A stretch of 64,000 nucleotides of DNA. Origin: Scortum barcoo (lineage: Eukaryota > Chordata > Actinopteri > Centrarchiformes > Terapontidae). How positions within the stretch are numbered: the stretch's first letter is position 1; each line of letters starts with the position of its first letter. Shown here one piece after another: positions 23,748 through 38,300 of this stretch. Under the pieces are notes generated by a model. It was not told the DNA's origin and searched no databases. It worked only from the letters and a program-made list of their open reading frames with translations. The stretch is from contig CM041535.1 of NCBI GenBank assembly GCA_023238725.1, positions 25,659,978 through 25,723,977 of the forward strand, given 5' to 3'. The translations under genes were made by a program, and so were the position numbers.

Positions 23748-25019
23748 AAGAAGGAAAGCGAAGGAGAGCAAAAAAGACAGAAAGTAATTGGTTCTATGAT
23801 GGCTTCCAGCTGCATGGCACTCGGCCAAGCCAACTCTTCATGACACGCACTCACACAGAAACAGAAACACACACACACACACTTTGAGTCAGCAGTGCAC
23901 CATAAACATGAGATCTTAGTAGTTTCTGACAATATATGTTAGCGACTGTGACATGCTTGGCTGCTCAACGTGAAAAATCCACTTTCTGATTGAAATAATG
24001 ACCTGTTGCTTCCAATAATTTCTTCCTCTCCTGGTGGCAGAAAATGTATAACATAAATATAAATGTGTGTTTGTCCATTCTGGCTGAAGGATTCAGGGGG
24101 CCAAAGGTTTTTTATTTATGTGCCTCTGCTGCAGAGCACTTTGAAACATTACAGCAGCTACCACCAGGGTGCAAATGACTGAGGACCACACTGACATGCT
24201 GTGTTACAAAATGATGATATTACACATCTATTCAGCAACTCACCTCTGGAGTAACAACATGAGCGCAGTTTATCACGAACAGAGATAAAAACTGTGAAGA
24301 ACTGTGACCTATACGTGCTGATAAACAAATTAAAGCTTGCTAAACGCTTTCATAAAGAATCTACTGTCAACCGTGGAGTTGAAATTCATCTGGAGGCGTC
24401 GGCTCTCGGTGACAAAGATTCACTGACAACTGATTTAAACATCTGGGCAGATGTGAACGGGTTGGGTGGCGCTGTATGTTTGTGTGTATGTGAATGTTGG
24501 AGGCATAATGTAGCATCTGTTTGAGAGATAGTAAATTAGCAAGTTTCCCTGCATGAGGGAAGCGACAGAGTGTCACTCAAAATAAATTGCTCACACACAC
24601 ACATACACACACATATATTTTCTCGTACAGAGTGCACAGCACAACATAACCACAGTCATCAACACAAGCTATCATAAACATTAAATAGTGGAAACATGAT
24701 AAATAACTCAGGGACGAGTCGGGGCTCTGCGGCAGGAGAGAACGACAGATTAACACCCATGTTAACAATTTTATAACACTTGCCAACCCTTTCAACACAT
24801 AAACAATCAAAATAAATTATTGTAATGAAAAAATAAATGGAAAAAATATTGTATTTGATATTTTAAGATCACAGAAAATTAGCCATATTTTGTCAAAAAC
24901 ACATACAAGCCCAAAATATTTATGTGTTAAATTAATAATCAGGCAGGCAGGTAGATGGACTGCCAAATACAAAACTAATATTAAATCATTGCATATTGTA
25001 TGAATCCAAACATCCTAGC

Positions 25020-26660
25020 TGTGAACAGTTCCAATTCTGCCTCACAAGAACAGAGTTTCCAATTAAAGGGCCTTTCCCTGTTAAGCTCGTGAGCGTTTTT
25101 TAAAATGCAAATTCTCCGTCACAGATGTTCCTGCAAACGACTTCTAAAACTTGACGAACACGCAACAACAGAAGTCATTAAATATGACTTTCTTCATTTT
25201 TATGATGTAGCTGAGCTTGGCTGAAATATTTAACGGCCCGTCCTCGGCTCTGATGTCTATCTCTGAGGAGAATCTCTCTAATTGATATGCAGCTAACACT
25301 TTGTTTTACACTGCAGGTTAGTCATGGGCTGTTCAGTAATACTGTAACTCCTAAAACAAGGCTTCAGATGGCTAATCCATGTCTTGAGTCAGTAAAGCCG
25401 TCTGCTGTTTGACATTCTCACAGCTTCTTGCCTTCTCTCCCTCCAACCCCAGTTGCCTGGAGGCTTTATCCACTAAGTCAAAACATTGGCAGCTCCAATA
25501 TTTTAATTCCTTTTTGAAAACTGATTTTCCCCTTTATGGCTCATGCTCATCTGTTTTTTATGTGGCCGTGACCAGGAGAATAATGTTATTAGAGTCCAAG
25601 AAAAGACAAGAACACTTTCTGGATCAGATGGAGCTTGATGGGGGCTGGAAAGAGCAAATAAACGTATATTTGTGCCACGCCAAATTTCTCTTTCTCCCTC
25701 TCTCTCTCTTTCATTGATGGACGCTCACTGCTCCGCTCTCAAGCAGATGGTGGAGGCATTAGGACGGGGATCTTCAGAAATGAAAGAAGTAAAATTATTA
25801 TCTCTGACATTTCAATACAGCCTTTAGTCCAAGCTTCTCCAAGGGCTTCCAAATCCATTCAAGCTAATCTAGACCCCTCTTCGCACAGCTTATCCTTCTC
25901 AAGCCTCTTCCTCTTTAAGCCCCTTGGATCACTGCTCGTCAAATTCATCTCAAACAATTTACAGTGTGCGGAGCGCACCCATGGCATAAAGACACCATCA
26001 TGTAATGACATGTAAGCCCTCAGATACTGACTAGAGGAGACTGTATCCATTTCTCTTGGTGTTTATGCCCTCAGCAGGAGACAGGCCAAATCCCAGGCTA
26101 TGGCACGGTGAATTAACATCGCTCGAGATGACTGCGGCCTTCACTTTCGCAGCAATGTGAGCAGTTATCAGAATCACACAAGAGAGTCTTATTATTCATG
26201 CTAGTAAATGACTAATCTTTAATGAGACCCACATTTAACCTTCTAATGGCTCTTTATTAGACTAACAAGCTATGCCCCAGCGTGTATGTGTGGAAAAGAG
26301 GAAATGTGTGTGTGCAGCCCGCCCGTATGTGAGTGCAGCAGTGAAACACTAATTAAGCTGTCGGATGGTGCAGCAGATTAGGCAGGCCCCCTGCAGAGTC
26401 TTCGGCCCCGGTAGGCAAACAGGCTTCATCCCTCAGCCAGCCAACCCAAATACATCTCAGCCCAGCGCTACCCAGAGCTCGGCAATAACATCAGCGCTCA
26501 CTACGCCCAAATATCTTTAGCCCAGTGAGGCCAGATCAGATGGCCTGCCAGAGCCAACAGCCCAGACTGCCGGGTGACTCAGAAAAAGGCTGGACAGAGA
26601 TTTTAGTCTCAGCTGAAGGGGGACATTATTAGCCCCCTCTCACAGTGCCTGCATTTCTAC
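25020..26660. other. Candidate conserved non-coding block
   Basis: No reading frame is supported, yet the stretch is free of microsatellites and recognised repeats and has dense homeodomain/POU-like words: ATGCAAAT (25106 region), CTAATTGATATGCAGCTAA (25279 region) and CACTAATTAAGCTG (26347 region). Such blocks are typical of developmental gene deserts, and setbp1 is the obvious candidate target. The conservation itself cannot be checked here. Confidence 0.3.
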
Positions 26661-28150
26661 ATACAGTTTTACTCTCATGCATTGAGACCTACACAGATGC
26701 ACAAACATGAACAGAGAAAATGGTGTCAGAGATAAAGAAGTGTGGGAACAAGAGAACAGGGTATTGAAAGTTTTGCAGAAAGCAAAGTGTTTATTTCTTT
26801 ATAATATATATATATATTTATTTATAAGATTATAAAGTTCTTGTATGAAGTGTGTGTGTAAAGTGTGCGTGTGTGTTTTAAGATGTACTTACTCTCACCA
26901 CAAAAGGAAGGAAACTCTAGCCTCAGCTTTGCACAAACAACAGTTGAAACTAGTGTAAAAAGCATGATGGGGCAAAAGTTAAAATAACCAGCCTATAGTT
27001 CATACGTTTGATTTCTTCTTTCTTGCATGCACACAGAAACACACACACACACGAACACACACACTTGCACTTTAATCTATGTCTCTCTTCCAACATTCAC
27101 ATCATCGCCGTGTGTGTACACAGCAACTCCACTGCATCTGCTGTCAGTTTACATAAATTAATGAGGTAAGTTCTGTTCTTTTTCTTCTCTTGTAGCTGCA
27201 CTCAGCACTGAAATGTGTTTGGTGTGTCTCTGAAGGTTTTGCGAGCCCTGCATCTACAGCTTCTGCACATCCTGACCCGGGTTTAAATAAATTAATGAAG
27301 GAGGTTGCTGCACATTTCTCACCATGTGAATAACACATCTTTTATGTGTCTCTGGTGGATTTGTGGGTTTTTCAGTCAGGGTGGCCACAGATTTTCTGTT
27401 CTGGGTTTCTCTCGTACGTCTTGTACAGTATCGAATACAAAAAACATCCTGTCCAGAGGGAACGCTGCACTGTTGCTCCACTTCAGAGTGTGTGAACTGA
27501 TGAACAAACCACAAACAAGATCGTTTTCACCTCTCAAGTGTTCACATCTTTACTTAGATTGTGACTGTTTTGGTTGAAAGCTCATCCCAGGCTGAGTGCA
27601 CGTACCTGCCCTGCCGTTGCGACACGTGTGTGTGACTGCAGCTCGTCCTGGAGGATGCGAGGCTGCTCTCACAGGCTCTTAAAATGGCCGCCTGAAGGCA
27701 TGAAGGAATGGGGCTCCTTTTATTAATGCTACACCTTTGATTAATCTGAGCAAATCTGTTCCCCATCCAATGGCTGACAGCTCTGGGGCCGGAGCAGGGA
27801 CCCCAATACACACACACACACACACACTCACACACACACACAAACACTGTCACACAGTGAACACTGTTGTGAGTGTTGACAGTCCAGATGTTGGCAGCTC
27901 TGTTCCAAATGAAAGCAGGGCAGCCGGCCAACAACCTGAACCACTCTCCCCATCAAATGATATGTTTACAATAATACTGTTCTGAGACTCTGGAGACACA
28001 CGCACATGTACACATGCATGCACACACACACACATTCATACAGAGCACACACACACGACATGCAAGCGCATTCTCAAAGCAGGGGAAATGAACTAATGGA
28101 AAGCCAGCGTACCACATTGGGTGCAAAAGCTAACCAACTTGTGGTGGAAG

Positions 28151-28191
<41 letters not shown>

Positions 28192-28550
28192 GTGAAGCAG
28201 AAAGCAGGAGAAACAGCAGAAAACAGAGACAGGGTGTGACAAATAGACTGATCAAAAGAGAGAAGCGAGTCATTATCATTGCCTTGTTTGGATCTGTATT
28301 TCCCCCCGCTATGTCAGTCAGACGGAGGAGATGGAAAAATAATAGTGCAGTTATGTAATGTGCCTCGGAGGGCTGGAACTGAAACAGACAGAGAGAGAGA
28401 GAGAGAGAAAAAAAAACACCACTGGTTCCATACAGAGGTGCAGCAGAGGTCAGACTGTACCTACTATTCTCTATGAGAGCGGCACTGAACCATTTTCTGC
28501 CTCTGGACGCCCAAAAAGTACAAGGCCCACTTCTGCAGGACCAAACGTTG
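26661..28550. other. Intergenic DNA, microsatellite-bearing
   Basis: CA arrays near 27040, 27811 and 28020 and a GA array at 28154-28187. No exon recognised. Confidence 0.5.
28154..28187. repeat. AG microsatellite
   Basis: Uninterrupted AG array of about 17 units. Confidence 0.95.
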
Positions 28551-28569
28551 AACTCTGACACCTGTTTTT

Positions 28570-28960
28570 TTTTTCCCCTTTATCAGGCCATTTCACTTGA
28601 TTAATTATTGGTGCAGGCCTAAGGGCTGTAAATATTCATTATTTCTCAAACATTACGCATTCATCACAGAGATTAAAAACATGATCATAAATTTATGCAA
28701 TGCAAGTATTTTTCTCGTAACATAAATCATTTGGCAAACCTATCCTCTCTCCAAGCTGCCTGGGGGGTCCCAAGCCCCAAGTTGAGAGTAGTTCCTCTTT
28801 TTTTTCTTCCTCGCACACACACACTTCTGTTGACACATTCTAGTATCTGCGCAGGTGTTTTTATCTAATGACTGCCTGAGAACATTCCTATATGTTGGCA
28901 CCTAACCAAACATTGTCAAAATGCGTCTAATGAGCAGCCACTCAGTTTCAGTCTGCTGAC
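28570..28960. other. Candidate conserved non-coding element
   Basis: A non-coding stretch with TTGATTAATTATTGG, GTAAATATTCATTA and CATAAATTTATGC (homeobox and forkhead-like words) flanked by microsatellite-rich DNA. Inferred from composition only. Confidence 0.28.
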
Positions 28961-31093
28961 TCTAATCACTCGTTTGTTCTCAGCGTGTTACTCTTGACTG
29001 TCGCAGAGCGTCAAACTTTCAAGTGTACCTGACAGCTCGAGGCTTCACTCTTCTTCATTATGTGGACACACGCATGCCAAACACACACACAGGTATGTGC
29101 ATATAGGCGCATTTGTTCAGAAGATTTGTTTGGATAAGGTTACAGGCAGAAACATACAGATGTTGCAATAAATATCACATTATCTTTGTTACTCTTCTGT
29201 TCTGACTATTTCCTGGAGCTCTGACTATCAGATAATATCTCGCTGTTGTCGGCCTGATGAAGACAAGCCACTGCAGGCATGAAAGAAGGGAAAGGGAAAA
29301 CAAAAGTAAAACTGCCTGATAAAGAACTTAATCCATGCATCTGTTCCAACAAGACCAGACAATAAAAGAGAAGAGGTCCACTGTTTGCCTCTGCTCGTCT
29401 GGAGGAAGTTTTTATTCAGATCATAGAGGTGTGGGGGGGTGCAGATTCACTCACAGTCGGTCCTTTAAAGTGCTCCTCCACATACAATTGAAGCCTTTTG
29501 AAATATTTCATTCCACTGTATCATGATGGTACATTAATACTGAATAATTATTTGTTTACTGTAATACCAAATTTCCGGCAAAATGTGTTGAATGAAGTAC
29601 TGAAAAACGGCTTCATGCCCTCAGAGAGAAGGAGCGGTTCTATGAATATGCAAATTTGAAAAAGTTATAGAGCACGTTTGCTGTTGGGGAATACCTCTTT
29701 CATCCTGTGAGCTGCACGCAGAAGCTTCTGGACCATCGAGAGAGAGAGAGAGTGTGTGTGTGTATGTGAAAGAGAGAGAGAGAGAGTGAGAGAGTGAGAG
29801 AGAGAGAGGTTATTGTCATGTCAAGCAAGCAGCGACATAAAATGAAAATTGCTGGCATTAAAGTAAAACCAACAGATTACTGTGAATCAATGCTAAAATA
29901 AATTTATGCATAAAGCTGTAATGTGATATCCTGCAGAAAAGAAACATAAAATCAAGCAGCTGCATCTTTCTATTATCTAGTTTTTTTTTAGCCACACTAG
30001 CTAAAACTAATACCTCAGTCTGTCTGCCAGTCCACCACTTTGGTCCAGAGTGAAGCCTCTCAGCAACTACAGGACTGCCATTAAAATTTATTTAGGTGTT
30101 CATGGTGTCCAAAGGATGAATCTTAGTTACTTTGGTGGTCCCCCGTTTTTTTTTTCTCTTGTACTGGATCTAACTATTAGATGGTCCCATGAAATGTGAT
30201 CATTCATGTTCCCCTCGGGATGATGATGATGGTCAAGATTTGAAATCATCCAATGTTTGATGCTCAGTTCTACTCTGCATTTAGTGCCAATTAGCTGATT
30301 TTATCATGCTAAAGTTATGCTCAATTAAAATGGTGAAAATATAAACTTTGTACCTGCTTAACATCAACATCTTAATCACTGCTGTCATTGTGAGCGTGTT
30401 AGCATTGAGCTGAAAGTGCCTAAATACAGTCTGACAGAGCTGCTGGCAAGCCTGCAGACTCTGCAGATAATCTATAGATGAAATTAGCCTCATAGAAAAG
30501 TAAATACACATTTATAATACGCCTGCAGGTATGCAAAAATAATACTGAATTTGTTGGGTAATATATCACAGAAGCAATAATATTTGAGCAAATTCGTTTT
30601 GGAGGCTTGAAATGCACTGATGGGACATATGGGATGAATTATCTGTACAACACTGAGGAAGAGAGCGGGACACAGAGAGACAGAGACAAGAAGAATATTT
30701 CCATGAAATGTTTAACTCAATAATTGAACGTTGCCTTTTATTTCGCTGTTTTCTGCCTTTTGAAGCTGCACTGTTCCATGCTATCACTGAGCTGATGGAA
30801 GTGTAATGAAGTGTGGAGGAACAGTGCCAACTTCAGCAGAAATGCCTGTGGTTCTGCCTCCCAGCCCAGTGCTAACAACACAGCAGACAAACGGTGCAGA
30901 TGAAAACTAACCGAGGAGTTGAAATCATTTTTAACACAGAGACACGCTCCCTGTGCGTCACATAATCTCATCCACTAAGGGGTGTGTGTGTTCGCTACGG
31001 GGGTCCATTAATAAAATATGACTGTATCATATAATAGACTCGTCTGCCAAATTACAGGAGACAGAGAGACAGCTTATTAGGAGGATTGAGGGG

Positions 31094-31145
<52 letters not shown>

Positions 31146-31182
31146 TAGAGAGAGAGAGAGAGAAGAGAGAGGAAGTGTGTGT

Positions 31183-31226
<44 letters not shown>

Positions 31227-34200
31227 AAGATGGAGCCTGAATAGAGAGATTAAGTGGCCTACTCTCATCAAAAAGGCACATTACCTAAGTGTTGGCATCA
31301 TTAATAAGACTAAGGCAGAGCCAATCTGCTAACAAAGGCTCTAACTGTGACCGAGGAGACATGAGAGAGGTGGACAATTACTGTCTACTACACAGGAAAT
31401 TCTCCCTCTCTGTTTTTTTTTTTATCTTTTCTTTTTCTCATCCCACCAGCACACAAATATAAGCTTATAATATATGCATGTGTTTTACATATATACAGGT
31501 AGGTGCATTTTCACACATGCTCGTGCACACACACACACACACAGAAATCACACACAAAACAGGGCACTGCTCTAAATCCAAATCAAACTGCCATGAGTCA
31601 CACTGTCACCGTGGCAACAGTGGCCGGCTCCATGCAGAACACATTCTGTTATATCTCTGGTGGGTTTTTCTTTTTCTTTTTTTTAATATATTTTTTTTTC
31701 CCTCTTTGCGCCACACACAGACACAAGCAACTTTCAGCTACAGTAATTCCTGCACTGATCTCTCAAGTGGATCGATGAATAAAGCGCTGGGGTGTGCAGG
31801 TTTGACTGCTGGAGGTCAAAGTTCACATTTTTATCATTCAAATCCATAAAAAAAAACAACACACGTTTCATCTTCCTCCCTCTTAAAGTAGAAAATTGTG
31901 CCTGTGTACCTGTCTTATTTACCGCTCTGACCACGGTGAGTGATGGTGCTCTCTGTCTTGAGGATGTGACAGCAGGGGTTTTTGAAGGGGTTTGAGGTGC
32001 ACTGATACATTTCACCACCAGATGGTGTCTCCCATCGCTGCCGTCACTGTGCAGTGGAGAAAAAGAGAGGAGGGAGAGATGGAGGGTGGTGGTGAGGGGG
32101 TGCTTCGATGTTGCCTGCTCCATCCATCTTCATAAACACAAGCAATAGTCATCCTTTGAAAACACCAACAGAGATGAATTGGGGGGGATGCTTGGTTACA
32201 TGGCAGACTTCCTGGTTAGTTGGCCTGGACTGCAGGACTATCTGCTGTAAATTTATGGCTCTGTCTGTTGTTGGTGGTCTGTGTCGCTTTCGACGTGCCT
32301 CAAACTTAATCATTGTTAAGGCTTGGAGAAAATCATGAATAGTTCAAATAGTGAAGTGATTTAAAAATGTTGCAGTGTCACTTTGGAGAGTCTCATTTTT
32401 GTGCTAAAGGGAGTGCTATAAAGAGCAAAACGTGTATTTTTAATAAAAGGTAACATTGAGATGATATTCTGTGCCCACAGAAAAAGAAAAAGACAAATCT
32501 GCCAGAGATTGTGCTACTTAGACACTTATAGACTTTCTAAGTGTTCATAGTCTTGTGTAACCAACAGTAAAAACTTCATTTCTAAAGGCACAAAGGCTGA
32601 GCTTTGGAATAATTCACAGGTGAATTTGTTGGCATAGAGATGGAGATGAATTGCCAGAAGTCAACACAATCAGTTGTGAGAGTTTAAGTCAGGAAAAATG
32701 GGCAGAGATCAACAACAAAGGAGGCTCAGATGTTTTCCCACCAACTTGTCCTTTTGTCTCCCAGAGTGCGTTACCAGGATAAAAGCAGTGGTAAAATGCT
32801 GATTTATTTAGGTGTGATGAAGTGGGCAGAGTTTGGGAGGAAGAATCAACAAACGGCGATCATACTCATCGCTGGCATCTATGTCAGGGATGCAGATGGA
32901 CGCTGTTGGGCCATCGCTGGACTGTGGTTGAATATCTGTGCCAGACTATTGCATAGTTTTTGCAGCATTTCCAGTACTGCTGCCTCTTATGGACTCTTAT
33001 CAGGTGGCTGTTTTAGAGCACATTTTCTCCTGTATTAACACTAATAACACCAGTAAAAACAAAAAAAAACTACTTTTTATCAGACATACATGAATTCCTG
33101 GTTCATATCATAAGCATAACAGTCATCAATTATGATGTTTGCAGTGTGCTGATGGATATTGACATTGACTGTGAAGCAACAGAGTAAGAGGGACAGCAGA
33201 ACATCATACAGGTGAGTCCCGAACACCTGATGGCACAACCACCAAGCGTCAAAATAAACAGAGTGAGACTAATATCACAGTTTTATCACTTTCTAGTCTC
33301 TCTTTTTTCAGTGATTCACACAAACCCATACACAAATAATTCCTGTGAAGCAGGAATTTGTAACAGGAGACGAGTCATTTGTAAAACCTGATAACTGCTC
33401 AACACTTTGTCAGTGTGGCAACAATACTCTCTGGATTTTTAGTATGTGTAGGGGGTCTTTACTTTTATATGTGAAAGTACCCATCATAGTGTCCAAACAG
33501 CCAGCCCAAGTTAAAAAGACTCATAAGCAAAGACTCAAAGCACATGAGCCAACTCAGTAACCTTTCCATAGTAAATTAATAAATAGTTTTTTAGATGCAC
33601 ACACTGTCAAGTTCCCTCAACCCTAAATCCTACTTTTCAAAGGAGGGTGGTCCACAGAGGATTGAGGGAGAGATCCTCCCAAATTTTTTGGAACATTTTC
33701 CTTAAAAAGCAAGTTGTTTAAGTTTGGAAACAGTAAACCTACAGGCCCCAGCTGAGCGCCACAATTTATAATCCCTGTCCTTCTCCTGCACTTTCTGAGT
33801 GCAAACCTCCACCGCTGCATTTCCATCACAGTCTGCGTCTCCAGACACCATATCATAACACCGATCCAACTCTGCAAATATTTCTTTCTCTTACGATGCA
33901 CTTCTGTAATTGCACTGAAATATTTCTGCCATGCACAGATGTCACAGAAGATACGATTTATAACCTCTAATAATATTGTGATATAAAGCTCAAACATTTT
34001 TGGAAAGATCTTGTCTCCTTTTGCAAGAAGAAAACAGGCAGAAATACCTGTACAGTTTAAGTTCAGCTAATTACCGAGGCTTTACTGTCTGTTGTCCAGC
34101 AGAGGGGCTCCACCTACTGACCAGGTGGAATATATTGTACCTTTTTATTGTCATGAACAATGCCACAGTAATAGTTTTAGTGAAAGTTGTCAAACATGTG

Positions 34201-35345
34201 CTCTTTATGCTTCACATAAATTTTTATATGAGTGGGAAACCCTGTTTATTACTGATCCAGGGCCCCTCTGTGAGTTCAGTAATGTTACTGGAATTACTGG
34301 TGCGCTTACTCCAGTTGTGGATATTTCACTCATCACCAGCTCTCATCTCATTAGTGATGCTGTTATATATGTTTTCATGCAGTCTTTTTTACCTGGAGCC
34401 TGTGCACTGACTTTGAAGGATACCACATATGACACTAAACCTGCTGAGGAAATCCACAAGCTGCACATCAGAATGATGATCCTGTTTTTCCCTTCAAAGT
34501 GCAGCTCTGGCTCCAGCAGCTCTGGCTCCACAGCACACGCGGGATGTGTTTTGCTGTGCTGTTTCATCCTGATCACAGCCCCGGTGATCTATCTCATCCT
34601 CTCTCCTGTGCTGGAGGTGAAGTGGGGCCATGTGGGCTCATTTACAGGCATCAGTAGAGAGTGATGTGGGTGCAGCCCCACTGCAGCCCTGACTTCCATC
34701 AGAGGGGGGATTTTTTCAGCATAACACCGGTTGTGCCAACGGATCCATCAGCACCACTAGATGCACTGAGACACATTTGGGCAGCTCACCCTGCAACCAT
34801 GGTAACAGAAGAATTTTACTAGTTGGCAGCAGCCAATAGTGGGGCACTTCCCACTCTCCTCCGTCCAATAACAGAGCAGCCTGCAGCCCAGCCCACCTAG
34901 AACTGACACTGATGGGCTAGTGCAGGCAGGATTTAGAGATGTAGGCTTGGCTAATGAACAAGTACCAGAGTAAGCGTGTGTAGGTATGTGTGTGTGTGTG
35001 TGTGGAGTGAGTGAGCGTGCACGAGTGTGACTGAGTGAGACTGTAGCATAATCTGATGAGAGGATTCCCTCTCTTTTAACCGCAACAAGCGAACACATTG
35101 TGGGGTTGTGCTCATTCACTGAGACCATCTGACATTCAGCACCAGCAGTGCAGCAAACCCTCCTGTCATCCCGCTCCCACACACATTCACAGGCATGACA
35201 CACATTCACTAACACACGCACACACACACAGTTTAACTGGCTCCCATCACAAAATAACTTCTCAGCCTTATCTCGGCATGTGACAGAGCAGTTTTTAGGA
35301 GATCAGAATATCAACTCGTGACCAGAAAGAAGAAAATACGTGCCA
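28961..35345. other. Intergenic DNA upstream of slc14a2 / downstream of setbp1
   Basis: No coding exon recognised. The compound microsatellite at 31096-31226 and short GA arrays near 29740-29800 are the clear features. Open frames at 33623-33997 (minus) and 34092-34664 (plus) were judged non-coding. Confidence 0.45.
31096..31226. repeat. Compound TG-GA-TG microsatellite
   Basis: TG array (31096-31133), GA-rich array (31133-31172), then a second TG array (31175-31225). Confidence 0.95.
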
Positions 35346-35349
35346 TCAT

Positions 35350-38300
35350 CAACTGTCAATAAAGTCATTTATTATTTCACACAATGGATAACATGAACAA
35401 CTTCAACTGTAGTTCTTCTTAATAAGTGCTCAATGCTGCCAGCCAACAGAAGGGTAGCAAAAGAATGAGCTTTTCTTTCTGAGGAAAGAGAAATAAAAAA
35501 ATGAACCTACAAGATCATGAAAGATAAACATGACCAAAAGCATGCCAGCGGACATGGATATACATATATATTGCATGTATATATGTGCTTAAGACATATA
35601 TCTGTATGCCAGCAAATGCAAATACAAAATATATGTGTACATTTACACATACATACTGTGAAGGATATATGCATATGCATGCGCATCTAGTATTTACTCT
35701 ATATGTCAAATATTTGCAGTTTTTAATATTCATACAATGTACAAAATGCTTCATGAATTAAAAAATTCATTACAAAAAGAAACATATCAAACAATGTACA
35801 AGTCTTGCTCCAAATTCAATTGAAATTCAACTTTCGGCTTGTCTAAAATATTTATGCATACAATCAAGTTGAGCATGCAAATAAAGGAAACCCACTCTAG
35901 AAAAAGGTTCAAATACACTATGTATACAAACTAAAATATGCCCACACTGTTAGAAGAGCTCACTTTGTGCTCTAAAGAAGTACATTTATTGGTTTTCTCA
36001 ATGCTTCATCTGCACTTTCAGCTTTGAACAACATTATAGCTTAGAACTGTGACGAATGCTGTGAGGATGACTACATATACGTTTTATGAGGCTCTGTCTC
36101 ACGTGACCCCTCACTCCATGTGTAGGACACTCGTCACAGCATGCTACAAAGGGAATGGGGGGTAATCAAAATTTAGGTGCCGTTATATCCCATCCTAGTT
36201 GCTGTAGTGAACTGGTAAGTGTGGACTACAGTAAATACACCCCAACCGCTGAAGTAAGGTCAAACGCTGCTGCGCTGGCCTTGATGCCAGGGCCGAAGAC
36301 AAGGTAAAAGATCCTTACATCAGTGCTTAGGGGCCTCCTGGAGCCACTGGTCCAGACTGGCTGCTAAATACAACACAACAACAGTGACCTTGAACCCTAT
36401 TCACAGCCACATCCCCTCTGCAGTCTCTGTGTAGAGTGAAAGCTCTGGATTAGGACAATACTTGTCAGTGTTAGAAGGCACCGGAGCATTGGCTGGTAGG
36501 AGAGACAGACAGGACAGACAACACCTGGGGTCTTTAACTCTTACATCAGAGACCGCTGACTGACCACAGTATGGAGGAGTAAGCTGCCAAGCGTGAAGTT
36601 TGCACACCTTGCGGACCACTTATCTAGACCTCATCTTCACCACAACAGACTGCAGACCCACCAAAAGTCATCTAGCAAAGCAAGGTTAAACACAGTAACG
36701 TTAGGGTGAGTGTATTTTTGGCAATTTCCTCCGAGAACCCCGCCCCCCTTACACGCACACACACAACACTTTTGCATACTCGTCATGCTACTGCACTGCC
36801 CCGACTGGCTGCGGGCAAAATAGCTGCAAGTCAGTGGGGATTCCTATTTTTGGTCGAGTACACTACAGTGGGGTTTGTATCCTCCAAGAACTTTTAAAGG
36901 TGTGATAAGGCAGATTATTTTAGCATTCTGTGTAATTTAACGGACTGGAATGATGACTGTCAATGTACAGCAGAATTTGTCAAACAGGAAAATCAATTAA
37001 GGAAGTCATTTCTGTTTTGTTTTTTTTTTCTTGGGTCTTGAGCAGTCTTAATAGAGAGAGAAGGTCTACTGTGGTTTTAGGAGACAGTCCCAGCATAGCC
37101 GAGCCCAACCGGTATCCATGCAGGATGGACATACTAACACTATTTACAACAAACACTTCAATACTGTAGTTTACATCTGGTTAAGGCTGTACTGCATAGA
37201 GCTGCAGTAACTATAGTTTTCATGAAATGATAGTCACTTTCTGCACAACTTATTACAAATTATTACTGGTATTATTCACAATTCTTGTTACATGAATTCA
37301 TTTTATTCAGTAAATAAGACCACTTATTTCTCTTTGTTGAAGGGTGGACCCAGAACAGAAATTCCTTTTAAGGTCATTGCCAGGCACGGCCTGATGCATA
37401 GCAAACAACAATGTAAGAGAATATGGTTTCCATGACAACCTCCTCTGTTCTTCCTTTGCTGAGTACATAACCAATTACACGTTGTGAATAAGTGGTTAAA
37501 TACTGGACAGAGTAAATGATCTTCAGTTATATCTAGGACATTGAGTACAATCAATACCTCTTGATAGAAACACATCTGATACAGTGGACCTTTCTGTTTC
37601 CACTGCTGCTGTGGAGCAGTACGTAATGCCAGTTGTGCCAGATGTGTATTTAATATAGCAATATAATATATCGTATTCATCAGTCCAGCTCTTCCAGTTC
37701 TGTTATGATGATATGGGTCAGAAAACTAGGAGGAAGCTAGGAGACAGACTCAGTGCCCGGTGACAGAGGATGCTGACTATGGAAGCTGTGAAGGGACAGA
37801 GGCAGTGTCGGGGTTCTGATGACTTAAGACACATGCGTCATATGCACAATCATGAATATTTCGGGTCAATTTCTGGGGCACTCTTTGCCACTTAGATATT
37901 TCTCAGGTCAAATGTAATTGGTGAGAGAAAGAAACATAAGGCACAAGTTGAACTGCTGCAACTGAGAATCCCACCCAACCCAAAGAAGACAGAATCTCCT
38001 GAAACAAAACTTTGAGTTGCCAAAGAAACACTGATCCATTGCTTATATTCTGAAATACTTATTTGAGAAAATACCAACCACTACCCAAAGCCACATATAC
38101 TGTAGATAGAGTTTAACAAAGGCTTAACATATTGACACAAAAAAATCCAAGATGGCTACATTCTAGAGTGCACATAGGAATGCTTTACATTGGTGCCAAC
38201 ATGGTGGAGAGTTTGTCAAACTCTGATTTAGATTCTTTTAAATAATACATCCTTGAACTGAATACAGAGACTTTGGTTTCTAAATCTAAATACTGGATTT

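Larger units (their letters stand above)
18870..25010. other. Intergenic DNA with microsatellites and weak transposon relics
   Basis: No coding exon is supported. The stretch contains two TG arrays (19418-19638), a CT array (23219-23248), a GA array (23715-23744) and possible DNA-transposon relics near 21360 and 22345. Confidence 0.5.

Noticed and set aside
31027..31332. His-Thr and Cys-Val repeat frames
   Set aside because: Pure microsatellite translation.
34000..34664. Two overlapping plus-strand open frames (136 and 190 codons)
   Set aside because: They overlap in different frames without either looking conserved, and no domain or splice structure was seen.
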